From: an uncultured beta proteobacterium
Lineage (GTDB): Bacteria > Pseudomonadota > Gammaproteobacteria > Burkholderiales > Burkholderiaceae_C
Reading direction: 5' to 3'
Length of the DNA stretch: 44,220 nt
NCBI GenBank assembly: GCA_903822435.1
Contig: CAIJPE010000086.1
Coordinates: forward strand, 1-44,220
Position 1 is the first letter of the stretch, and every line of letters starts with the position of its first letter. This document shows, piece by piece, positions 15,143 to 22,085 of this stretch. The notes beneath the pieces were generated by a model. It saw only the letters and a program-made list of their open reading frames with translations. It was not told where the DNA came from and searched no databases. The position numbers and the translations under genes were made by a program.

Positions 15143-17107
15143 TCAGTCGGCCGACAGGATGCCGGCGCCCAGCCGCGCCGGGGCGGGCGGATCGCCCGGC
15201 TGCAGGGGTTGGAGCCCACCAGCGCCGTGCTGCGCAATGCGGCGCGCCACCTGCGGTGCGGCAAAGCTGGAGCCCGCGGCCCGGCACACCTGGCCCGAGG
15301 CGTTGCCCGCCACCCGCACGCTGCGCAGGCCCTGGCTGTCGTCCACGGGGGCGGCCACATCGGGGCCGGTGCGCCCGCCGGCCGCGACGGTGGGTCCTGA
15401 CGAGGTGTAGAGGGTGGGGGCCGACTCGCGCCGCAAGGCAGCGCCCGCGACGATCACCCCGTGGCCTGGGGCCAGCACGGCCAGCGCGTTGAGCGTGCCG
15501 GCGCGGCGGATGGGCGAGCGGGCTGCCGGTGGCACCGCGGGGTCGTCCTGCAGCGGCCGCAGGTGCGGTTGCGGGTCGTAGCGGCGGTCGGTGTCGATGA
15601 AGCGCGCCTGGACGGAGCGTGGCAGAGCGGTGGGATTGTGTTGCCCGCGGCTGATCCACAGGTGCACGGGCTGTGCAGTCGCCACGTGCCCCTTGGCCAG
15701 CGCCACTTCGATGCACCAGTCGCCGGCGGGTGCCACCACGCTGGCGCCGGTGTCGGGCCGCGTGGGCGCGATCATCAGGAGGCCGATGGTTGCCAGCCCG
15801 GGCGCAGGCTCGACGGCTGGCGTGGCCATGACCAGGCCGGCGCAAGGGCCAGCCGCGCCGGGCGCGGTCCAGCCCAGGGCCTCGCCCACCGCTGCCCAGG
15901 CCCCGGGCCGGGCGCCGGGCGGAGTGACGCGGGCCCGCAGGCCGGCGGCCCCGGGCGGCAGCCGCAGGGTCACGACCACTGGTGTCTCGCTGGCGGGCGG
16001 CACCCGCATCCACACGCGGCCCGGGCCGGAGGCGGCCAGGTCATCGAACTGCGCGTGGCGCTGCTCGTCGTGGGTGTTGCCGGCGGCCACCACGATGTCC
16101 ACCCTGCGTGCAGCCGTGCGGCGCTGGGCAGATTCGGCCCTTACCAGGCCGGCCATGGCGCGGTCGAGCAGCGAGTTGCCGTCATGAGGGCCGCGGCTGC
16201 TGCCGTCGCTCAGGTTGACGACCACCCGCTGGCCCGGTGCCGCGCAGCCCACGATGTAGCGCAGCGCGTCGATCACCCAGCGCCCCAGCGACGCGCTGCC
16301 CGAGTCCTGCACCGCGTCGCGCGGGATTTGCACGAACACCACGTCGGCTGGTGTGGCCGGGGCGGCGGGCGGCTGCAGGGCATCGCAGGGCCGCCCGCCG
16401 AGCGCCAAGCCCAGCACGGCCGCGCCGTGGCCGAAGCGCCATCGCAGGAGGTCGTAGCCGGCCTGCGCGTAACAGCGGGCCTCGTCGATCAGCGTCGGGT
16501 CGGCGGTGCTGGCGGCGGCGGTCATCAGGGCGTTGAGCCCCTCGCGCCCGATCTCGGCGCCGTAGCCGAAGCCCGCGGGCACGCCGCCGCCCGTGCGGGC
16601 GAAGGCCGGCGCGTCGGGGTCCTGGTCCCACAGGCGCAGCACCCGCGTGCCGGTGCCCGCCGCGTCGCGCAGCATGCGGTGGGCGAAGGGGCAGCCGCAA
16701 TCGATCACCCCCAGCAGCACCGGCCCCTGGCTGGCCGGCGGGGGCAGCGGGCCGGCGGCGGGTGCCGCAAGGCCCTGCAGCGGCCGTGGCCGCTGCGGGA
16801 TGACCGGCATTTGCAGCTCCAGCCGATGCAGCCGCCGTGCGGCGCCGTGCGCGGTCGGTTGCAGCAGCGCGCGCAGCGAGTCGGCTTCCAGCAGGGCCGG
16901 CACGGGCACTTCCAGGCCCGCCGGCCCCGCCCACTCGGCCAGCACCGCCACGGCTTGCGGCCGCGGCTGGCCGGGGCGTCGGAAATCGCGGAAGTCCGTG
17001 GCATCGGCCCACACCAGCGCCGGGTCGATGCCGGGCCTTCGCGCGCTGGCGCCCAGCGGCCCGGGGGCCAGCGGTGCACAGAACAGCCGGCTGGCCACGG
17101 TGCTCAC
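15143..17107 (-). CDS. Subtilisin-like serine protease (S8) with inserted beta-rich domain, no signal peptide
   Basis: A 654-residue protease of the subtilase family. The triad is complete: Asp136 ('GVIDCG'), His227 ('FGHGAAV') and Ser614 ('GSSFAAPQVA'), with oxyanion Asn344 ('AAGNTHD'). Between Asn344 and Ser614 there are about 270 residues instead of the usual 65 or so. The extra ~200 residues are rich in predicted strands and resemble no domain I can name; PA domains occupy this place in some plant and bacterial subtilases. The first ~125 residues are also unassigned. No secretion signal is visible. The start is a GTG that overlaps the stop of the upstream haloperoxidase gene (GTGA), so the two are coupled and probably made in similar amounts. 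An internal ATG at 16810 would remove the N-terminal extension. Confidence 0.82.
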   Translation of the reverse strand: MSTVASRLFCAPLAPGPLGASARRPGIDPALVWADATDFRDFRRPGQPRPQAVAVLAEWAGPAGLEVPVPALLEADSLRALLQPTAHGAARRLHRLELQMPVIPQRPRPLQGLAAPAAGPLPPPASQGPVLLGVIDCGCPFAHRMLRDAAGTGTRVLRLWDQDPDAPAFARTGGGVPAGFGYGAEIGREGLNALMTAAASTADPTLIDEARCYAQAGYDLLRWRFGHGAAVLGLALGGRPCDALQPPAAPATPADVVFVQIPRDAVQDSGSASLGRWVIDALRYIVGCAAPGQRVVVNLSDGSSRGPHDGNSLLDRAMAGLVRAESAQRRTAARRVDIVVAAGNTHDEQRHAQFDDLAASGPGRVWMRVPPASETPVVVTLRLPPGAAGLRARVTPPGARPGAWAAVGEALGWTAPGAAGPCAGLVMATPAVEPAPGLATIGLLMIAPTRPDTGASVVAPAGDWCIEVALAKGHVATAQPVHLWISRGQHNPTALPRSVQARFIDTDRRYDPQPHLRPLQDDPAVPPAARSPIRRAGTLNALAVLAPGHGVIVAGAALRRESAPTLYTSSGPTVAAGGRTGPDVAAPVDDSQGLRSVRVAGNASGQVCRAAGSSFAAPQVARRIAQHGAGGLQPLQPGDPPAPARLGAGILSAD

Positions 17108-18294
17108 GCGTAGACCAGGCCCAGTTCCAGCACCTCGGTGCTGGCCTTGGCCCACAACGAACCCAGGATGTCGTTGGGCATCTCGTCCAGCACCGGCAGC
17201 GCGTCGCCGATGCGGTAGTAGCTGGCCACGGGCAGGGCCGGGTCCTGGTCTTCGCCGGGGAACAGCCGCTGCGTGGCGGGGTCGTACACCCCGTCCGCGG
17301 GGAATTCCGGGCCGATGAAGCTGGCGCTCGGGCAGGCAGGCTTGCCGGTGGGCGTGCAGCGGTGCGCCACGTAGCGTCCCAGCACCGTACCCAGCACCCG
17401 GCCGGCGATGTTGTCCACCGGGAAGTGCAGGCCCGCCACCACGCGGTTCATGGCGATGCGCTCGACGACGCAGCGGAACTGCCGGTTCAGGGCGTTGCGC
17501 CCCGGGCAGGGACTGCCGTCGACCGTGTGCGAATTGAGCAGCGACTTCAGCACCTCGTAGATCACGTAGGCCTCGGTGCAGTGGCCGCTGGGCGTGCTGC
17601 CGTGGCCCGGGGTGGTCAGGGCCGGCTGCACGTAGGGCGAGTAGTCGATGGGGCGCCAGCAGGCCAGGTGGTGCTTGAAGCGCATCTCCACGAACATCGC
17701 CAGCCGCACCGCGGCGTCCAGCAACTCGCGGGTGTACTTCAGGCGCTCGGTCTGCACGGGGATCAAGGACCCCCAGAAACCCAGCGTGGATTCGGCCTGC
17801 ACCAGGATCTCGGGCATGCGGTCTTCGCGCAGCTCCGACCAGCTCAGCACGTGGTCGATCTGGCGGGCGAAGGTGCTGTCGGGCGGCGCCACCAGGGTCA
17901 CCAGCGGGTGCGGTGTCGGGTCCAGCCCGCCGGCTTTCATCACGAAGGTATTGAGCGTGAGCGCGCGGTGCGGCGTGTGCTGCGCGCCCACGTCCACGAA
18001 GTCCATCGTCCGCATCAGCTCCTGGGCCACCAGGTAGCTGCGCACCCAGGGGTCCCAGCGGAACAGCAACGACGCGCCGGGGGTGCGCCGCGCCACCGTC
18101 CACGGGGTGGTGTCCGGCCCCATGTCGATGGACGCCGCGCGGTGGCGCATCAGCGCCTCGGCGTGCAGCGGCGTGGCGTAGGGGTCCCCCGGCTGCGCCC
18201 CGCCGACCGAGACGGACACCGGCCCGCCGACCGAACCGCCGACGGACCCTCCCACCGAGCCCCCGACCGACCCGCCCAGACTTTCGCTCATCAT
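17104..18294 (-). CDS. Vanadium-dependent haloperoxidase / PAP2-type acid phosphatase superfamily protein
   Basis: A 396-residue soluble protein. All three vanadate/phosphate-binding motifs are intact: Lys207...Arg214-Pro215, P235-S-G-H238, and Arg284 with His290 followed by Asp294 ('NRVVAGLHFPVD'). In vanadium haloperoxidases these residues hold vanadate, which oxidises halides with H2O2; in acid phosphatases the same site cleaves phosphate. The soluble form, the length and the large N-terminal helical part favour the haloperoxidase branch. Cofactor and substrate are not proven. The N-terminus has five four-residue repeats (GGSV x4, GGPV), and no signal peptide is visible. There are two adjacent ATGs; the second (18291) is better spaced from the AGGAG site. 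The gene is followed, with a 4-base overlap, by the S8 protease. Confidence 0.83.
   Translation of the reverse strand: MMSESLGGSVGGSVGGSVGGSVGGPVSVSVGGAQPGDPYATPLHAEALMRHRAASIDMGPDTTPWTVARRTPGASLLFRWDPWVRSYLVAQELMRTMDFVDVGAQHTPHRALTLNTFVMKAGGLDPTPHPLVTLVAPPDSTFARQIDHVLSWSELREDRMPEILVQAESTLGFWGSLIPVQTERLKYTRELLDAAVRLAMFVEMRFKHHLACWRPIDYSPYVQPALTTPGHGSTPSGHCTEAYVIYEVLKSLLNSHTVDGSPCPGRNALNRQFRCVVERIAMNRVVAGLHFPVDNIAGRVLGTVLGRYVAHRCTPTGKPACPSASFIGPEFPADGVYDPATQRLFPGEDQDPALPVASYYRIGDALPVLDEMPNDILGSLWAKASTEVLELGLVYA
18217..18276 (-). repeat. Five 12-base in-frame tandem repeats coding for GGSV/GGPV
   Basis: Codons 7-26 of the haloperoxidase-type gene are five copies of a 12-base unit coding Gly-Gly-Ser-Val (the last Gly-Gly-Pro-Val), followed by SVSVGG. 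The copies differ mainly at third codon positions, so the peptide pattern is better conserved than the DNA. Confidence 0.85.
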
Positions 18295-18326
18295 GGTCTC
18301 CTGAGTGTGGCCCGGCGCACGAGTCT

Positions 18327-20237
18327 TCAGCCGGCCGGCAGGTCGGCCAGCCGGAACGCCTCGCCGAAGCGCCGGCGGGTCGCTTCGGAACCCTTGGGCG
18401 CGGTGTCGATGTAGCTGCGGACCGTGAACTCGGGGGCCAGGGCGAGGAGCTGCCGGCCGGTCTCGCGGGCGGCATCGAGGTCACCGGATTCGGCCAGCGC
18501 CACGGTCAGGGCCCGCAGGGTGGGCAGGTGGTTGCGGTTGACCTGCAGCGCACGCCGGGCGAGCTCGATGCACTCGGTCAACCGGCCGGATGTCACGGCC
18601 GCGCTGCACGCCAGGGCGTCGAAATAGTGGCGCTGCGGGTCCAGCGGCGAGAGCGAGGTCGCGGTGGCTGCCGTGCGATAGGCCTCCTCGCCCTGGCCCC
18701 GGAAACCGTGGACCACGCTGCGGTACAACCAGGCCAGGGGTTCGTTCGGGTTGGCGGTGATGGCCCGCTCGAGCGAGTCCTCGGCGGCGTCCAGGTCGCG
18801 CAGCATGTGGCACTCGACGAAGCCCTGCGTGGCCAGCGCCAGCGCGCAGGCGGGGTCGGTCTGCAGGGCGCTGCGCGTGTGGCTCAGGGCCTGCACGGCC
18901 TCGTCGCGCGGCGAGCCGGCCAGCCCGCGCGTGGTGCGCAGCACCCACCATTGCGACATCCAGGCCCGCGGCACCGGCGCGCGGGGGTGGCGCTCGACCA
19001 GTGTTTCGAGCACGGCCCGCGCCCGCTCGAAATCGCCCCGGGCGGCGCGGTGCATCAGCTGCAGCCCGGCCAGCTGCAGCGAGTACGACTGCAGCGATGG
19101 CAGGTTGTTCGTGGCCAGCCGCAACAGCTGATGGCTGGCCATGGCGCTGACCAGCTGGTCGGCCATGGCCGCCGTGTAGTCGTCGTCGGGCATGAGCAGT
19201 GACGACGGCGGCACGTCCTCGCTGTGGGTCCAGAGCACGGCGCCGTCGCGGCCGTCGGCCATTTCCAGCTGGACCCGCCAGCGCGAGGCACCGCGGCCCA
19301 TGACCGAGCCTGCGACCACGTACTGGACACCCACCCGCTGGGCGATCTCGGGCACGACCAGGTCCCGGCCAGCCAGCGCGGCCATCGACAGGCGCGAGAT
19401 CACGCGCAACCCGGCACTGCGCGACAGCCGCGCGGTGAGGTTGTCGGCGATCAGGTGCCCGGCCGAGGCCTCCTGGGGCTGCAGGCCCATCACCGCCAGC
19501 GGCATCACGCCCAGGCGAGCCATCATCACGTCGGCGGCGCCCCGGGTGGCGGACTCGGCGGCGGCCTGCTCGGCCGACGGCTGCGGCGGCGCATCGGCCG
19601 CTCGCGGCATTGCGGGGACGGTGGCCGACGTTCGCGGTGGGGCGATTCGCCAGCAGTGCAGCGCCGCGTCCAGGTGCTTGACCCAGCAGTCGCCCAGGTC
19701 CTCGACTTCGGCGTCCACGCCGCGCAGCAGCTCGTCGCAGAACTCCACGGTGACCACGAATTCGCCCGGCGCGGCCAGCGAAGCCACGCGAGCCGCGGTG
19801 TTCACCCCGGTGCCGTAGATGTCCAGCTCATCGACCACCACGCTGGCCACGTGCGCGCCGGCGCGCAGCTGCATGGCCGCATCGGGTGCCCGGCCGGCGT
19901 TGTAGGGGGCCATGCGGCGCTGGATCTCGAAGGTGGCCGCCGCCGCCGGTCGCACGCTCGTGAAGGCCAGCAGCATGGCGTCGCCCAGGCTCTTGACCAG
20001 CCGCCCGCCGTGCTGCGGCAGCACCTGGGCGCGGATTTCGCCCACGAAGCGGCGCCAGCGGTCGATGACGTCGGCTTCGTGCGCCTGCATCAGCCGGACC
20101 GACTCCACCACGTCCACCACCACGATGGCGCAGCGCACCCGGTGCACCTCCAGGGCCGGCGGCCCGGATGCCGGCGCCTCGGTGCCGGCGGCGGCGTCTG
20201 GGCGGGGGCTGGGGGTCCTGGACATGGCCATCCGCAT
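18327..20237 (-). CDS. Class III adenylate cyclase with FlgO/TolB-like region and TPR repeats
   Basis: A 636-residue soluble protein with three parts. Residues 34-195 are a class III nucleotide cyclase domain with all expected residues: metal-binding Asp42 and Asp86, Lys82 and Asp139 (the pair that selects adenine), and transition-state Asn146 and Arg150 ('GVNTAAR'). It should therefore make cAMP. Residues ~240-345 resemble the FlgO/TolB-like domain often fused to such cyclases ('VISRLSMAAL', 'QYVVAGSV'). Residues ~370-600 are tetratricopeptide repeats for protein contacts. No membrane segment is present. Three in-frame ATGs (20237, 20231, 20225) are possible starts and none has a clear ribosome site. 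It is 32 bases upstream of the haloperoxidase gene and 66 bases downstream of the M48 protease. Confidence 0.88.
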   Translation of the reverse strand: MRMAMSRTPSPRPDAAAGTEAPASGPPALEVHRVRCAIVVVDVVESVRLMQAHEADVIDRWRRFVGEIRAQVLPQHGGRLVKSLGDAMLLAFTSVRPAAAATFEIQRRMAPYNAGRAPDAAMQLRAGAHVASVVVDELDIYGTGVNTAARVASLAAPGEFVVTVEFCDELLRGVDAEVEDLGDCWVKHLDAALHCWRIAPPRTSATVPAMPRAADAPPQPSAEQAAAESATRGAADVMMARLGVMPLAVMGLQPQEASAGHLIADNLTARLSRSAGLRVISRLSMAALAGRDLVVPEIAQRVGVQYVVAGSVMGRGASRWRVQLEMADGRDGAVLWTHSEDVPPSSLLMPDDDYTAAMADQLVSAMASHQLLRLATNNLPSLQSYSLQLAGLQLMHRAARGDFERARAVLETLVERHPRAPVPRAWMSQWWVLRTTRGLAGSPRDEAVQALSHTRSALQTDPACALALATQGFVECHMLRDLDAAEDSLERAITANPNEPLAWLYRSVVHGFRGQGEEAYRTAATATSLSPLDPQRHYFDALACSAAVTSGRLTECIELARRALQVNRNHLPTLRALTVALAESGDLDAARETGRQLLALAPEFTVRSYIDTAPKGSEATRRRFGEAFRLADLPAG

Positions 20238-20303
20238 TCTGTGGGATGAGACGACCCCGCCGCAAGGGCCGCCATCCCCCGGCTTGGGGAGGCCTTGCCG
20301 GCC

Positions 20304-21224
20304 TCAGCCGGCCAGGGGCGGCCCCCAGTTGCGGGCAGGCCGGTCGGCCTTCTCGTACAGCGGGCGCACCTTGACCAGCACGGCCTCGATGTCGTGGATG
20401 CGCGTCTCGCTGGCCGGGTGGGTGGACATCCACTGCGGCGGCGCGCCCTGGCTGGCCTTCATCATCTTGCGCCACAGGCTCAGGCCAGCCTCGGGGTTGT
20501 AGCCGGCGCGGGCCGCGAGGTCCAGGCCGACGATATCGGCCTCGCTCTCGTCGCCTCGGCTGAACTTGAGCGTGAGCAACTGGCCGCCGGCATCGGCCAC
20601 GGTGCGCCCGATGCTGCCCAGCCCCAGCAGGGCCGCGCCGATTTCGATAGCGCCGCGCGTGACCGTGGTCTGGCCCATGCGCTTGCGGGCGTGCTCGCGC
20701 AGCGCGTGCGCCACCTCGTGGCCCATGATGGCGGCCACTTCGTCGTCGCTGAGCTGCAGTTTCTGCAGGATTCCCGAGTAGAAGGCGATCTTCCCGCCGG
20801 GCATGCAGAAGGCGTTGAGTTGCGGGTCGATCAGCAGGTTGACCTGCCAGCGCCAGGATGAGGCCCGCGGGTTCCAGGGCGGCGTGAACGGGACGATGCG
20901 CTGGGCGATCGCGCGCAGCCGCTGGGCCTGCGGGTCCGACTGCGGGGCCAGTCGGCCCTTGGATGCCGCGCCCTGGCACAGTTGGGTGTACTGCTGCTGC
21001 GCGGCGCCCTCCACCTGTTCGGCCGGGATGAGCCTGGCCAGGCGCGAGTTCTCGCCCACGTCGCCCCGCACGCCGTCCTGGGCGAGGGCGGCAGGCGCCA
21101 GGGCCAGGGCGCCCGCCCCGGCCAGCAGCCGGGTGAATTGACGGCGGCCTTGCAGCGCGCACAAGACGCACCCCGGTTGATCGGCGTCGGTCTGCAGGGC
21201 CCGCAGCGGGATGGGTTTGGGCAT
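20304..21224 (-). CDS. M48 family metalloprotease, exported
   Basis: A 306-residue zinc protease of the M48 family (BepA/LoiP/Oma1-like), which acts in the periplasm on misfolded or outer-membrane proteins. The zinc site 'HEVAH' (in 'MGHEVAHALREHA') is intact and the downstream Glu ligand lies in 'RGDESEAD'. The N-terminus has 'CVLC', then an Arg-Arg motif and a hydrophobic signal ('RRQFTRLLAG' to 'APAALAQDG'), so export by Tat or Sec is likely. The start at 21224 follows a TAGAAT hexamer by 7 bases; an ATG at 21311 in the same frame would add an unlikely sequence. It heads the minus-strand run that continues with the cyclase, haloperoxidase and S8 protease genes. Confidence 0.9.
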   Translation of the reverse strand: MPKPIPLRALQTDADQPGCVLCALQGRRQFTRLLAGAGALALAPAALAQDGVRGDVGENSRLARLIPAEQVEGAAQQQYTQLCQGAASKGRLAPQSDPQAQRLRAIAQRIVPFTPPWNPRASSWRWQVNLLIDPQLNAFCMPGGKIAFYSGILQKLQLSDDEVAAIMGHEVAHALREHARKRMGQTTVTRGAIEIGAALLGLGSIGRTVADAGGQLLTLKFSRGDESEADIVGLDLAARAGYNPEAGLSLWRKMMKASQGAPPQWMSTHPASETRIHDIEAVLVKVRPLYEKADRPARNWGPPLAG

Positions 21225-21524
21225 GTTCAAGATTCTAGAGATCGCCTCCCGGTGGTCGCCCCACGGGGCTGGTTCGAACCCGGCGGACCGGGGGCGACGC
21301 CGCGTGTGCATTCGTCAGGGACGGCAACCGCCTGTCAAAAGGACCCGGTAGGTGCAACGGCCTCGACCTGCCGGGGGCCACCGGGAAGCCCGCTTGCAGC
21401 GCGCTCCACCCCAGGCAGGACCATATCGGGTCTGCCTTCGGCCGGGCAACCCGGCCAGACGCAACCCGACACCGGGCCCCTTCGCCCTTCGGCTACCTTG
21501 GTGCACCCCCGCCGGAGAGCCCCC
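21225..21524. other. 300-base intergenic region between divergent genes
   Basis: No convincing gene is present. It holds the M48 promoter element at its left end, a GGTTCGAACC palindrome (21271-21280) that resembles a tRNA T-arm but has no matching tRNA around it, and a hairpin GGCCGGG-CAA-CCCGGCC at 21440-21456 that is further flanked by GTCT (21430-21433) and AGAC (21457-21460). A GGAG ribosome site at 21514-21517 serves the next gene. Confidence 0.6.
21232..21237 (-). promoter_or_regulatory. -10-like hexamer (TAGAAT) 7 bases before the M48 protease start
   Basis: Minus-strand TAGAAT is followed by CTTGAAC and the ATG at 21224. The predicted transcript would start at the ATG. No -35 match to TTGACA is seen. 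Confidence 0.45.
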
Positions 21525-22028
21525 ATGCCGACATCGACCACCCCACCGACACCCCTTGGTGCGCGCCCGAGCCACCGAGTTCCCAGCGCCGTGATGGTCT
21601 GGCGAATGCCCGCACCGGCCCTGCGCCTGGCGTGGTTGCTGCTGCTGGCCAGTTGCCTGCTGGCCGGCCGGGCCCACGGGCAGACGGCGGACCAGCTCAA
21701 GGCCGAATTCGCGCGGGCGGTCTACCTGCATTCCGCCAACCAGGTGCACAACCAGCGGCCCCAACCCTTGTTGCGCGCGGTGGTGGTGCTGCGGGTGAAG
21801 CTGGACGACCAGAACCACTGGCAGGCCGAGGTCTTTCGCGACAACCCGAACCAGCCCGAGATGACGCGGGTGGCCCTGGAATCGGTGGCGCGGCTGCCGC
21901 CGCCGGAGGGCCTGTCCGCCAAGGCGGTGGAGATGTTGCGGGCCGAGGGCCTGGTCGAGGCCTGGCTGTTCGAGAACGACGGGCGCTTTGCGCTGAAGAC
22001 GCTGGCCAAGCCGCAGCGCGGCGTCTGA
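21525..22028 (+). CDS. Small exported protein, weakly TonB-C-terminus-like, function unknown
   Basis: A 167-residue protein with a long N-terminal region (about 30 residues) followed by a strong hydrophobic signal ('LRLAWLLLLASCLLAG'). 'LASC' could be a lipoprotein box, or cleavage could occur after the later Ala-His-Gly. The mature part (~115 residues) contains 'LRAVVVLRVKLDD' and 'MTRVALESVARLPPP', a pattern that recalls the beta-alpha-beta C-terminal domain of TonB-like proteins; I hold this only weakly. The start at 21525 is supported by GGAG 7 bases upstream. It precedes a KdpD-like kinase by 57 bases with a hairpin in between, so it may or may not share its transcript. Confidence 0.65.
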   Translation: MPTSTTPPTPLGARPSHRVPSAVMVWRMPAPALRLAWLLLLASCLLAGRAHGQTADQLKAEFARAVYLHSANQVHNQRPQPLLRAVVVLRVKLDDQNHWQAEVFRDNPNQPEMTRVALESVARLPPPEGLSAKAVEMLRAEGLVEAWLFENDGRFALKTLAKPQRGV

Positions 22029-22036
22029 TCCTTCCT

Positions 22037-22063
22037 CGCCACGGGCCGCGCCGGCCCGTGGCG
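22037..22063 (+). terminator. 11-bp hairpin after the small exported gene
   Basis: Perfect inverted repeat: CGCCACGGGCC (22037-22047) and its complement (22053-22063) with a 5-base loop, starting 9 bases after the stop codon. There is no T-run. A TAGCAT hexamer follows at 22070-22075, just before the next gene, which fits terminator plus new promoter. Confidence 0.5.
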
Positions 22064-22085
22064 GCGGCGTAGCATCCTGCGGGGC

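Noticed and set aside
15143..18484. A 1113-codon open frame ending in the S8 protease
   Set aside because: The upstream part is the haloperoxidase gene read in a shifted frame, rich in Arg/Gly/Ala. It is not a fusion protein.
21268..21284. A stretch that folds as a tRNA T-arm (5-bp stem with TTCGAAC loop)
   Set aside because: No acceptor, D or anticodon stem can be built in the ~60 bases upstream, and no matching acceptor strand follows. The core is a simple 10-base palindrome. A trace of an old tRNA or attachment site cannot be excluded but is not supported.
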